DNA of 64,000 nucleotides, from assembly GCA_947044405.1 (NCBI GenBank), contig CAMRHE010000035.1, positions 5,615,501 through 5,679,500 on the forward strand, in the 5' to 3' direction. Each line of letters starts with the position of its first letter. The first letter of the stretch is position 1. The notes under the pieces are model-generated. The model saw nothing but the letters and a program-made list of their open reading frames with translations, had not been told where the DNA came from and ran no database searches. This DNA comes from Leptodactylus fallax. Its lineage: Eukaryota > Chordata > Amphibia > Anura > Leptodactylidae. Of this stretch, positions 14,009 to 25,280 are shown piece after piece. The translations under genes and the position numbers were made by a program.

Positions 14009-14045
14009 ATGGGGAATGTCCTGGAGGAAGTTGAGGGTTCTGAAG

Positions 14046-14142
14046 ATGGAGATGATGATGATGGATGTGAAGATATTGTTGTTGCTTTTTCTGCCTTTTG
14101 CTGTGTGTGCTGAGGAGGGGACGGTGACCAGGAGAGCAGCAG
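14046..14142 (+). CDS. Exon 1a: signal peptide
   Basis: It encodes a start at MEMMMMDVK, a leucine-rich hydrophobic core (ILLLLFLPFAV), a likely signal peptidase site after VCA, and EEGTVTRRAA. The exon ends in phase 1 at a gtaagg donor. The Met at 14046 is preferred because it follows a TATA box by 45 bp; in-frame codons upstream lie in the promoter. Confidence 0.75.
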
Positions 14143-14650
14143 GTAAGGGAGACTTTATTGAGGAGAGATTTATACACAGGTAAGTTGTGCTGCATAGGCA
14201 CTGCTTATCTCTGCCTGTACAAGACGTCTGGCAGATATGGAGGTTACAGGAATTTATGTTTCCAGGGACATGTACAGATGTACCAAACTTTTACTTGACA
14301 TAAGCTGCAGTGTGGTGAAAGGGAATAGTTTTTAATTTTGTGGATGTAACAATGTTCTCATTCAGTGGCAGCAAACAGAGATTATGAAATCTAAGAAGAG
14401 GTTCTGCAGCAGACGGAGTGTGCATTAGACAGATCTGTGCGCAGCTGCTGCAGTCCTTCAATATTTCACTTTCACTAATGTATTGTAGCAAACCCTCAGC
14501 AGTTAAAAGTATTAGCTATACTTGTCCAGGTGTTCAGCCTCTGAATGTAACCATGATCCTATTACTGGCTGAAAGCAGAGATACTAATGTGTACAGGGCC
14601 CTGGTATATGCTGGAGCTATAATAATAAATAATAACAATTAATGATATTA

Positions 14651-14684
<34 letters not shown>

Positions 14685-17600
14685 GTGAAATTCACATTAT
14701 AAAGTTGTAGAAGTCACATGATCTCAGCACACACTGCCAATGATTTAGGCCCCACCCCTATGGCATCAGTAGAATCCAGCTCTATGATCACATCACAATA
14801 CTGATGACATCACAAGGCCCTGTCCTGCCCTATATAAGGTGGGGGATGTGCTGGGGAGCTCTGAGGGTTTTGTAGATGGAGATGATGATGAAGTTGATGA
14901 TTATTTTGCTGTTGCTGATATTTGCCCCCAGTGATGTGGAGGGGAGGGTGATCGGGAGACCTGCAGGTAATGCTTTATTACAGGGGGCTGTTATTAAATT
15001 CAGGCAATGATCTATATCAGTGGTGTCCAAATTGTGGTCCCAGCTGTCCTAACACTACTACACCCAGTAGGCTGTCCTGCAGGGAGTTGTAGTTGTGTTA
15101 CACCTGGAGAGCCTCTGGTGTGAGACCACTGATCTCCATGGAGGGTCCAGTGTATGTCCTGTAGTGTAGGGTTGTAAGAGACAGCCAATGTTGTCTTAAG
15201 CTTCATTTGTCTGTATAAACTGTTAATGTTGAATGTATTTCTGTGATTCTGTTCCTTTAAGACAGCAGCCATTGTAATTGTGACATGATGCTGGAGTGAG
15301 ACCCCCCCCCTTTATGTCAGCTTGCCTGTTCTGCAGACAGAGTGTGAGCAGAGAAGCAGGAAGTGACGAGAGAGAGAGCAGCAGCCATCTTAGCAAGTGT
15401 TGTATTGAACTGGTGTGGAGATTTTCTGTACAGCTAAGCTGTATCTTGGTCCAGAGACAAACAGAGTGTAAAGAGACAACAGGACTAGTGAGTCCACGTG
15501 AAAGGAACTGTGCTCAGTGGCTGATCAGTGAGACTGACATTGTGACTGTGTATATGGATACCACAGATAGAGACTCGCAGTGCTGTTGATGTACTGGACG
15601 GCACCTGCTAAACCCGGCTTACATCCCAGCTCAGTGTATGGATTCGGCAGGACTGTCAGTGTGCTGAGTGGAATCTGCTGTTGGATTACATTGCATTCAG
15701 TTGGTTTCCCTGTCTGTTAAAGAGGACTTCATTTCTCCCAAGATCCTGATAACCGTGAGGAGAGGACGCTCACTATAAAAGAAAGGACCGACTTTGGGCC
15801 CCACCGCGCGCCACGGACTGTAAGCGGCCACCTGGACCACTGGGGAAAAGGGGGTGCACCCAAATGTGAAGTCAGGGCAGTTAGGGATAGTTTTGAGTAT
15901 ATTGTTCATTCAGTGTCCATACTGCAGAAGTGGACAGAGTAAAAGTAGAAACCATTGCAGAATTTGCCTTGAAATTGTTCATGCTATATTGTATATTTTG
16001 CTTGTCTTTAGCCCTGTCATTTTACCTTTAACTAGCCTTTATTAACTTATAGTAAATATATTTTTTTCTTGAACTACCGCGTGTGCGTTCATTTCTGGTT
16101 GCGGAGTCCAAACCACCTGCCTTGCTCTCGGTTCACAGGGTTATGGGCTGTGCTCAGTGCGGGGTCTCCTGTCACCTCCATGTTGGGGGTATTAGGTTGG
16201 CATTCGCTATAATGTAACGTCTCACCCTTGTGTATTATTCCTTTCTGACAGTGACCACTTCTACTGCCACCCTGCGCCCGGACACCCACCAGGAGAGAAG
16301 TGAGTAGTCATCATCCTATGTACATGTATAGTCGCTGCTGGTTGTACATTTTCAAAAATGCAGGAAATACAGCACAGAATTAAAAATGACAATTTTTTTT
16401 AGCAAACCCATGATTTGCTCACGAAAAATATTTATTCTTTGTTGATCTATGTGAGGAGTCTTCAGATTACATGACGTCTTATCAACCATCTTGTCTCTTT
16501 CCTTCCAGTCCTGGTATACACGATTGTGCCACCAGTTGGCGCCTTCCTGCTATTAACTGTTGGCGCCATTATCTATTTTTGGTAAGTTTCTGGCATCTTC
16601 TCATGAAATCTCCACAATACAGCAGTAATGTAGTATCATGATAATGTAGTGCAATGTGGGGGGTTATATCATGTCAGACCTACAGGGGGCGATGTGACTC
16701 CTGGGTAATAATCTGCTTGTGCTATGTCTGTGATATCTAGCGCCCCCTGTATTGTGCCCTGTATAGTAACACTTCAGGTGGGGAAGGACTTCTAGGTTCT
16801 CCCCATAACCAGGAGGGGTCGCCCCATATTGCTTTGTCTAATGGCTTGTTCTTGTTATTCCAGCTGTAAACGCAATCGACCTAAAGACCCGAAAGAGGAA
16901 GAACTAAAAGAAGTCATAGTTGAGAAGCCTGGTAAGAATATATCCCTGACACTGGGTGTATATGGCACCCCAACTATGACATGTCACTTATAGCACTGCT
17001 GCCAATGGGCCCAGGTATGGCTGTGGCCTCTGCACCTCCGTAGTTATACCCCTGGTGCCAATATGATGTGTAGTATAGGCCCAGAGATTGGAAGGTTCCC
17101 TCTAAGTATAGAAGCGGTGTAGTTTAGGAGAACAGAGATGGCTCCTCCCTTGTACTACAGATGTAGCAGAGCTTGTTAGTAATACCACTATGAGTACTAA
17201 GAATCCAGAAGATTTAGCTGCAGTCCTATGTAAAATCAGTAATAATACTTTATAGTGCCCTGAGGAGATGTTCCAGATTACCCAGTCAGCTCTGCTACAT
17301 CTATGAGCCCATCCATTGGCCAATACTAATAATAGACACTTATTGATATCAAAGAGCAGAGAATAAAGGAGCCCAAAAACATAAGACAAGTCCAGAGTCC
17401 TCTATAATGGACGCACATGTCTATCCTCTTCTGATGATTTCTATTTTATGTTGTAGCTGCTCCAGAGGAGAAGATGACCCCGGGTCCATGTATAATAACC
17501 CCGGCCGAAGTAAAGACCACTGTGATCCCCAAACCTGGTAAGAATCACTAATAACCCTGAGAAGGTTGTGTGTGTGACCCCAATATATAGCAGACTGTCC

Positions 17601-17971
17601 CTGTGATATATGACCTGTGACCTCCTCCTGACATTGGTCAATATGAAGAGCAGAAATTGAACCCACCTCATATGTCCAAAATAATCCAAATATGTCAAGT
17701 GATCTGCTATAAAGGACACTGAATATCTGAAAATCTTCTCATTGTGGATTCTCTATTTATAGACAACAAAGAGGAGATCGATGATTACGAATATATTATA
17801 AGACCAGGACAAAAACCACAAAGAGTGGAGATCCAAGAGTGGAAGATGCTAATACCTGCTAAAATACCCAGAAGGAGGAAAACTGGTAGAAGACGTAGGA
17901 AGGGATGTAGAATGATCTGTTGTGGTGGAGGAAAGAAGAATAAGAGGAGAGCAGCTCGGAAGAAAATATAA
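14046..17971 (+). CDS. Novel small type I membrane protein gene, 6 coding exons, 191 aa
   Basis: Coding exons: 14046-14142, 16252-16299, 16509-16581, 16864-16931, 17457-17537, 17763-17971. All inner borders are AG/GT, with donors gtaagg, gtgagt, gtaagt, gtaaga and gtaaga. Phases match at every join, and the total of 576 nt is a whole frame. The protein has a signal peptide (1-22, leucine core, cleavage near VCA-EE) and a ~30-residue Thr-rich ectodomain without Cys. A single membrane span lies at about 51-72, followed by CCKR. The ~120-residue tail contains EEIDDYEYIIRPG (Tyr131 and Tyr133; YEYI fits YxxΦ) and a very basic end with CRMICCGGGKK. Inference: a plasma-membrane receptor, adaptor or ligand. 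I do not recognise the family. A second first exon (14876-14966) could replace exon 1. Confidence 0.72.
14831..14838 (+). promoter_or_regulatory. TATA box of exon 1b
   Basis: TATATAAG lies 45 bp before the ATG at 14876, the same spacing as in the exon 1a promoter. One TGACATCA octamer is at 14805-14812. The flank gtgggggatgtgctgggg is the duplicate of gatggggaatgtcctgg next to the exon 1a TATA box. Confidence 0.6.
14876..14966 (+). CDS. Exon 1b: tandem-duplicated alternative signal-peptide exon
   Basis: It encodes MEMMMKLMIILLLLIF, a short linker and VEGRVIGRPA, and ends in phase 1 at a gtaatg donor. It parallels exon 1a in promoter, ATG context (agATGGAGATGATG), hydrophobic core and phase. 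Splicing it to exon 2 gives a 189-residue protein differing only at the N-terminus. It could be an alternative first exon of the same gene, or the relic first exon of a duplicated gene whose other exons were lost. Confidence 0.65.
15018..15131. mobile_element. Short hAT-type MITE (114 bp)
   Basis: The ends are CAGTGGTGTCC and, inverted, CAGTGGTCTCAC, around a stem that includes gggagttgtagtt. The flanking octamers ATCTATAT (15010-15017) and ATCTCCAT (15132-15139) agree at 6 of 8 positions, as expected for an aged 8-bp hAT duplication. It lies in the intron downstream of exon 1b. Confidence 0.65.
15180..16240. mobile_element. Possible solo LTR or other retroelement piece in intron 1
   Basis: This GC-richer block has a LTR-like look, with a TATA-like tract (cactataaaagaaagg at 15770), AT-rich termination-like sequence at 16040-16070 and no coding capacity. 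I could not identify TG/CA ends or a duplication, so the class and boundaries are uncertain. Confidence 0.3.
16252..16299 (+). CDS. Exon 2: Thr/Ser-rich extracellular linker
   Basis: 48 nt, phase 1 to phase 1, with acceptor cctttctgacag and donor gtgagt. With the 1-nt carry-over it encodes VTTSTATLRPDTHQER. It is rich in Thr, so O-glycosylation is plausible, and has no cysteine. Confidence 0.7.
16509..16581 (+). CDS. Exon 3: transmembrane segment
   Basis: 73 nt, with acceptor ctctttccttccag and donor gtaagt, entering in phase 1 and leaving in phase 2. It encodes ILVYTIVPPVGAFLLLTV and then GAIIYF. This is a single uncharged membrane span, immediately followed in exon 4 by Cys-Cys-Lys-Arg (membrane-proximal Cys and a positive-inside stop-transfer). 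The span has no acidic or basic residue of the kind DAP12/CD3-type adaptors use for pairing. Confidence 0.75.
16864..16931 (+). CDS. Exon 4: juxtamembrane cytoplasmic segment
   Basis: 68 nt between acceptor cttgttattccag and donor gtaaga. It encodes CCKRNRPKDPKEEELKEV, then IVEKP, a strongly charged linker. It leaves in phase 1. Confidence 0.7.
17457..17537 (+). CDS. Exon 5: proline-rich cytoplasmic segment
   Basis: 81 nt, phase 1 to phase 1, with acceptor tattttatgttgtag and donor gtaaga. It encodes AAPEEKMTPGPCIITPAEV and then KTTVIPKP. Its ending (PKP) echoes the EKP ending of exon 4 at the same phase, so exons 4 and 5 may be related by duplication. Confidence 0.68.
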
Positions 17972-18041
17972 TAAGGACCATGAGGGCATAAAAGAACCAC
18001 AACATCACCACCCTGCGAGAAGAACTCTACCAAATACTGAG
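17763..18041 (+). CDS. Exon 6: Tyr motif and basic C-terminus, with stop
   Basis: Coding runs to the TAA at 17969-17971; the exon continues to a gtaagc donor after 18041. It encodes DNKEEIDDYEYIIRPGQ, an amphipathic linker and a basic tail with RRRK, GRRRRKGC and CCGGGKKNKRR blocks. The acidic segment around a YxxI tyrosine could be a sorting or phosphorylation site. The basic Cys/Lys end could bind membrane or be palmitoylated, or could be a nuclear signal if cleaved. These roles are inferences from composition. Confidence 0.7.
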
Positions 18042-18379
18042 GTAAGCTGGAAATACTCTACATGTAGTACAAGGATCATGTTTGGCTTATGTAGAAAATA
18101 ATAATGTATATAACATGTAACCTGGGTTGGACTAGACATCAGAGTCCATTACATGTCCATGATAGTTGTTGAGCCAACATTCCCGGCACCAGCCCCTCCA
18201 TTGATCCTTGAGATCAGACATACAGAAGCCTCCAAACTCAGCACTTCCTATCCTCAGTAGTGAGAACGTTCCCCAAGCCCTTGTAGAGCCCACTGGTCCA
18301 AATATCCCAAGGGTGTGTCAGATGGAACAAGGTGCAGTTTGGTGTTGAGGTCTAACAAAGATCTTATGTCTTTACTTAG

Positions 18380-18606
18380 GTGCTCGGAACAACCAAAAGC
18401 CCAAGAGACTGGAAAGCCGATCTGTCATAGAGTTTCTGAAAAAAATTACATCACCAAGTTCTGCCCTAGAGAATACAAAGACTGGATTGTCACCATTTTT
18501 CTGGCACTTATTGGTTGACATGAAGACCTTTGTCTGATGTATCTCTAGACTGTGATGGTTTATCTGGCTCATGTTAACTATTCAATAAAATAACTTTAGT
18601 TGTAGT
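18380..18606 (+). other. 3' UTR exon with polyadenylation signal
   Basis: An acceptor (gtctttacttag) at 18379 pairs in position with the donor at 18042. AATAAA at 18584-18589 is followed by a T/G-rich stretch (tttagttgtagttt). The exon therefore holds only untranslated sequence. The stop codon lies about 70 nt before the last junction. Confidence 0.6.
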
Positions 18607-18819
18607 TTACAAAGAGTTTTCTTCTTCTTCTAATGTTGATATACAAAGAATGGCATACACAGGTATTATCCACAGGTAGCAGAAGACCTAGGGGGCGCCA
18701 AGAAAACCTTCCTACACACATAGGGGAGCACCAAGCATGAAAGGGCTGGGGTCACTAATAAAATGCACATTCAATGTATATACATATGTATAATTAATGT
18801 GTATATACAGTCATGGACG

Positions 18820-19155
18820 TCACTGTTAGTACCTCTCAAATTTTTCAAAAAAATTAAGTATTTCTCCCAGAAAATTATTGCACTTACATGTGTTTATTTC
18901 CTTTGTGTGTATTGGAACAACACAAAAACAGAGGAAAAAAAAAAAAGCTAACCATTATAATTTCACTCAAAACTCCAAAATTACTGGCACCCTCAACTTA
19001 ATATTTGGTTGCACACCCTTTGAAAAAAATATCTGAAATCAATGGCTTCCTAGAACTATCAATAAGCTTCTTCCACCTCTCAGGTAGAATTTTGGATCCT
19101 CTTCTTTTGCAAACTGCTCCAGGTCTCAGATTTGAAGGGCACCTTCTCTTCTCCC
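18820..19155 (-). mobile_element. Truncated, decayed Tc1-like element end
   Basis: An inverted-repeat-like start (gtcactgttagtacctctca) is followed by minus-strand remnants of a transposase C-terminus. It shows the layout of the 1629 family: accctcaacttaatatttggttgcac, then the gcttcttccacctctcagg block. The rest of the element is absent. Confidence 0.6.
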
Positions 19156-19911
19156 AACAGCAATTCTAACCAGTTCCGGACGGCCCATGGAGTATATACG
19201 TCTGGATGGTGGTTCTCTTGTTCTGCAAGGATGTACCCATACTTCCTTGCAGTTTTAAGCAGCTGTAAATGGTAGGGTGCTCAGGGAATCGGCTCTGTTC
19301 CACCAGATAAATAGCAAAGAAGCAGGCAGCACTCCAAATGTACTGTACGTGAAAAAACGTGAAGGAAGTTTCTGGTTTCAACTGTACGTACAAATCAGTG
19401 TATGTCACAAATATATATAATTGTACATAACATAGGCACCCCCATGTGTAATAATCAGTATATAGTGTATAATGAGCAATCAAGCTCAGGTGGCAAGGAT
19501 AAATTCTAATACATACCTGATAGGATCCAGCGTCTACAGTAAAAGATCTCTATACACCATCCGGCGTCTCACTATTCACTCCATGCATGTGTGGGAAGGA
19601 AATGACAGTAAAGATTGAATGCATGCCATACTGAGACCAAGTGCGCCATCTTGGATTATCCTATACACCGCATAGAGAGAATGTCAGTAATATGTATGTA
19701 AAAAAGCGCTAACATGAATGCTAATATAGTTACAAATAGCCATCAATAAGGTATAGTGTATGGATTAGATAATACACACCCATACCCTGCATGTCAGTAA
19801 TTCATTAGAAAATAACTGCAGCCAAAACCTCCTTATAGGTGTGAATACAAACCAATACCTATAGGAACTGCATAAATCAGATAGAATAGTGAAAACATAT
19901 ATAGAATCCAC
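19156..19911. other. No recognisable feature
   Basis: Low-complexity-free sequence without shared repeats, exons or long meaningful frames that I can recognise. Confidence 0.4.
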
Positions 19912-19913
19912 TA

Positions 19914-20864
19914 CCATGTTTCTCCGAAAATAAGACAAGGTCTTATATTTTTTGCTCCGAAAAAAGGGCTAGGGCTTATTTTCGGGGTAGGTCTTAATTT
20001 TTTCCATGAACAACAATCACACATTTGATCGCTTTTTATTTAAACTTTCATCAGAGGTGAAACAGCGAAAAAACAGCAGTTCGGCACTTTTGATTTTTTT
20101 TTTTCACTATAGAGGTAAAATATTTTTATAAGTTTGTAGAGCGGGCGTTTTCAGACACAGGGATACCTATGTATGTGTTTCACAGTAATATTTTAGTTTT
20201 ATAAGTATTCTAGTGAAAGTGTGGGGAGGCTTGAACTGTCAATAGTAATATTCCTATGACAGGCCTGGGAGTCTTCATAATGCTCACGGCTGTCAAAGGA
20301 ACAGGTCGGCTCCCGCGATCTCGCCGTGCAGGAGCCAACCTGCAACGTGAAAGGTACGCGGGGCTGGTGGGGACCGGCCCCGGGGATAGTTGCTCTGCTT
20401 TGGGGTGGGGTGCTATAGGGACTGTAGCTATAGTATAGTAGCTATAGGGGGTTGGGACTGGCCCTGGGGACTGCGGGGAGGGGGGGAGGTCACGCTTAGC
20501 AATGCCCACGGTCAGAGTCCACTCAGATCATGGGCATTAACTACGGGTTGTGCTACTTTGGTGGAAGGAGAGGGGGTCACGGTGAACAATGCCCGTGATC
20601 AGGGTAGAAACTGATCGCAGGCATTAACTCCAGGTCTCTGCGGAGACTCAATACGGCAGCTATGGTAGTCGCTTTGCAGTAGAGCGGCCGCCATCTTTAA
20701 GGACCCGGAATCCGCTGTAATCGCACGGCAGATGTCGGGAAGGGGTTAAATTAGCTAGGGCTTATTTTTGGAGTAGGGCTTATATTTCAAGCCTACTCCA
20801 AAAAACGTGGAAAATCTAACTAGGGCTTATTTTTGGGGTAGGTCTTATTTTTGGAGAAACACGG
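19914..20864. mobile_element. Foldback DNA element with TA borders
   Basis: The left end ccatgtttctccgaaaataa matches the inverse of the right end (ccgtgtttctccaaaaataa), flanked by TA at 19912-19913 and 20865-20866. Copies of gggcttatttt and ggtaggtctta blocks sit subterminally at both ends. The GC-rich core (20250-20750) contains no transposase. It is a non-autonomous element, probably of the Tc1/mariner type given the TA. Confidence 0.6.
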
Positions 20865-20868
20865 TATA

Positions 20869-22507
<1,639 letters not shown>

Positions 22508-22581
22508 TATATATATAATTTATGAGTGCCACATGTATATATGTCCAGGAATGTGTTTTTCCTCCATTCCTATTGATAATC

Positions 22582-22587
<6 letters not shown>

Positions 22588-22635
<48 letters not shown>
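22588..22635. repeat. (AT)n microsatellite
   Basis: About 23 AT units, directly before atgtccctcttgg. Confidence 0.95.
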
Positions 22636-22637
<2 letters not shown>

Positions 22638-22698
22638 GTCCCTCTTGGCCAGTTATAGATCCTCCCTATAGAAACTCCACTCTAGATTCTCCCATAGT

Positions 22699-22900
22699 GA
22701 GGTGACTAGACTGGAGTTTCCGGCGGCAGCTCCTGTAAGCAACTCCATTCTAGTCACCTCAGTAAAGAACTCTCTACCTTGGACTTGGTTCTAGCAGGTC
22801 CTCCCTCCAGCAAATCCATTCTAGACCGTTCACTAGTGAGGTGAGTAGATTGGAGTTGCTGGACGGATGACCTACCAGGAGCCACTCCATTCTAGTCACA
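22699..22900. repeat. Cluster of inverted repeats built on actccattctagtcac
   Basis: The arms 22699-22718 (gaggtgactagactggagtt) and 22741-22760 are reverse complements with one mismatch. Further copies of ccattctaga / gattggagttgctgg and actccattctagtcac follow to about 22900. This looks like a foldback or minisatellite seed. Function unknown. Confidence 0.6.
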
Positions 22901-23374
22901 ACCCTGGCTGTATGCTTACAGAATACTACATTATCCCTCTGCTATGACTATTTACTCTTCCAGTTACAGATCCCCCAACTATACTGTGTGGTGCTATATT
23001 TAACCTTATGAGGACCACAACTCACCAGGACAAGTGATACCAGAGAACAATAGCTTGAACACATATCACAAATGAATACAGTAAGAACATGACAACATAT
23101 ACTAACAATCATAGCATATAAGGCACTTTTATGGCCAAATAACCATTAGTAACTCCTGTGAGGGGGTTACAAGGTCATACAGTCTATTTTACAGGTCAAA
23201 TGCCAACAGACCAAGAAACCATAGCCAAATGGAGCATTGGAATAAGAGAGCACCGGGCTTACCCAGTAGTTCAAAAAGAATTAGATTCCTTTATTTCCAA
23301 ATATGACAGGACAAATAAAAAGCACACTACGCGTTTCAGGGTTTCCATCTCCCTTCTTCTTCCCTAAGTCAATT
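22901..23374. other. No recognisable feature
   Basis: No exon or known repeat seen. The last part (ctacgcgtttcaggg at about 23328) looks repeat-derived. The Rex1-like LINE begins after it. Confidence 0.4.
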
Positions 23375-25006
23375 TCAGGTCATAAACAGTCTGTCTGCCA
23401 GATTGAGGCAGATGTTAATTGGCTTAATGAACTAAACCTATTCTTCAACAGATTTGATCACACACCAGCTCCTCCCACCCCAGTATGTCCATCAGCTCCC
23501 CCCACCACAATGACTTCACCCCATGCAGCTACTTCCCAACAGACCAGTAAATCCAGAAATCCGTCTTTATCTGACCACAGTCTGACCTTCACACGGGCCC
23601 AGGTGAGGAAGGAGATGAAAAAGATCAAAGCGAGGAAAGCCGCAGGGCCAGATGACATCAGTGCAAGGCTAATTAAGACTTGTGGGGACCAGCTGTGTGG
23701 TATAATTACATATATGTATAATATGAGCCTGAGGCAGGAAATAGTCCCTAAATTATGGAAATCTTCTTGTGTGGTACCAGTTCCAAAGAAACCTCACCCT
23801 ATGGACCTCAACGACTACAGACCTGTAGCACTGACATCCCACCTGATGAAGATCTTAGAGAGATTGGTTCTCACACATCTCCGCCCTCTAGTGAGCCCCA
23901 CTATGGACCCCCTCCAGTTTGCTTATCGGCCGGGCATTGGGGTAGATGATGCCATCATCCATCTTCTGCACAGGGCTCTGTCTCACCTGGAGAAACCAGG
24001 GAACACGGTGAGAATAATGTTCTTTGATTTCTCCAGTGCTTTTAACACCATACAGCCGGGGTTACTGAGGGACAAGCTGGGCCTTGCTGGAGTGGACCAC
24101 CACCTCTCCAACTGGATCCTAGACTACCTCACAAATCGACCTCAATACGTGAGAGCCCAAGACTGTGTGTCAGGTACCGTGATCTGTAATACGGGGGCAC
24201 CTCAGGGTACGGTTCTCGCCCCTTTCCTCTTCACACTGTACACTGCAGATTTTAGGTGCAACTCATCTAGTTGCTACCTACAGAAGTATTCTGACGACTC
24301 TGCAATAGTAGGCCTCATCACAGACGATGATGACAGGGAGTACAGAGAACTGAACCAGGATTTTGTGGACTGGTGCCACCGGAACCACCTGAAGATTAAC
24401 GCGGGGAAGACCAAGGAGATGGTGGTGGACTTCCGTAAAGGCAGATGCCCTCCTAAACCAGTGGACATCCTGGGGACGGGCATCGAGATTGTGAACACCT
24501 ATAAGTACCTGGGTTTGCTCCTTAATAATAAGCTGGACTGGGCAGATCATATGGAGGCCCTGTACAGGAAGGGCCACAGCAGGCTCTACCTGCTTAGGAA
24601 GCTGAGAGCCTTTGGAATCCGGGGGGCACTTCTTAGAACTTTCTTCAACTCGGTAGTGGCATCAGCCATCTTCTTTGGAGTGGCCTGCTGGGGGAGCAGT
24701 ATATCAACCAGGGACAGAAATAAACTTGACAAGCTGATTAGAAGGGCCAGCTCTGTCCTGGGGAGCCCACTGGACCCAGTGCAGGTGGTGGGTGACAAAA
24801 GGATACTGTCCGTGGTGAGCTCCATGCAGGAGAAGAAGTCCCATCCCATGCATGAGACTGTGATCGCGCTGGGCAGTACTGTCAGTGACCGACTGCTCCA
24901 CCCTAGGTGTGAGAAGGAGCGCTATTGGAAGTCTTTTCTCCCCACCGCGGTTAGGCTGTACAACCAACACCGACCTAAGCGGAGATCATTACACACAGAG
25001 AACTGA
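23375..25006 (+). CDS. Rex1-like reverse transcriptase, unbroken frame, N-terminally truncated
   Basis: About 543 residues in one frame. Order: FTRAQVRKEMKKIKARKAAG with GPD (RT entry), NDYRPVALTSHLMKILERL, PLQFAYRPGIGVDDAI, a FFDFSSAFNTIQPGLL block (motif A), NTGAPQGTVLAPFLFTLYT (motif B), QKYSDDSAIVG (motif C, with Ser where most LINEs have Ala), HLKINAGKTKEMVVDF, YKYLGLLLNNKLDW, then the C-terminal HPMHETV and LYNQHRP blocks. FNTIQP and YSDDS point to the Rex1/Babar branch. The open frame extends upstream to 23303, but that part does not look like LINE protein. There is no endonuclease, so it cannot move autonomously. The frame suggests a fairly recent insertion. Confidence 0.85.
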   Translation, partial: SGHKQSVCQIEADVNWLNELNLFFNRFDHTPAPPTPVCPSAPPTTMTSPHAATSQQTSKSRNPSLSDHSLTFTRAQVRKEMKKIKARKAAGPDDISARLIKTCGDQLCGIITYMYNMSLRQEIVPKLWKSSCVVPVPKKPHPMDLNDYRPVALTSHLMKILERLVLTHLRPLVSPTMDPLQFAYRPGIGVDDAIIHLLHRALSHLEKPGNTVRIMFFDFSSAFNTIQPGLLRDKLGLAGVDHHLSNWILDYLTNRPQYVRAQDCVSGTVICNTGAPQGTVLAPFLFTLYTADFRCNSSSCYLQKYSDDSAIVGLITDDDDREYRELNQDFVDWCHRNHLKINAGKTKEMVVDFRKGRCPPKPVDILGTGIEIVNTYKYLGLLLNNKLDWADHMEALYRKGHSRLYLLRKLRAFGIRGALLRTFFNSVVASAIFFGVACWGSSISTRDRNKLDKLIRRASSVLGSPLDPVQVVGDKRILSVVSSMQEKKSHPMHETVIALGSTVSDRLLHPRCEKERYWKSFLPTAVRLYNQHRPKRRSLHTEN

Positions 25007-25202
25007 AATATCTCTCTGCCTGTTAAATCCCCCCCCCCCCCTCTGCTAATTCCTATCTGTCTGTCTACTATCAATGTAATGCCTCTTACCTTGGAACATT
25101 CCTGTACATGTTGTATTTGTATTTGTATCTGCTTATCTTTGCTGCTGTAACACACTGAATTTCCCCATTGTGGGCTATTAAAGGACTATTATTATTATTA
25201 TT
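23375..25202 (+). mobile_element. Rex1-like LINE, 5'-truncated, with 3' end
   Basis: The RT coding region is followed by a short 3' UTR (25007-25202). The UTR includes gaatttccccattgtgggc, a motif seen near Rex1-type LINE ends, and terminates in (ATT)n at 25185-25202. The endonuclease and everything upstream are absent, as is usual for 5'-truncated LINE insertions. Confidence 0.8.
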
Positions 25203-25280
25203 TCAAGTGTGATCAGAATCAGAATGACAAGGAGTCCACTCTGCTCCTTTATATAGGGAGAGAAAGCATAAAGTATGGAC

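Noticed and set aside
15296..15589. 97-codon plus-strand frame in intron 1
   Set aside because: No splice borders, domain or signal peptide. It lies in an LTR-like block and its composition looks non-coding.
17744..17971. A separate 75-residue ORF starting before exon 6
   Set aside because: Its first codons lie upstream of a good splice acceptor (ag at 17761-17762). The frame fits as the last coding exon of the 14-kb gene.
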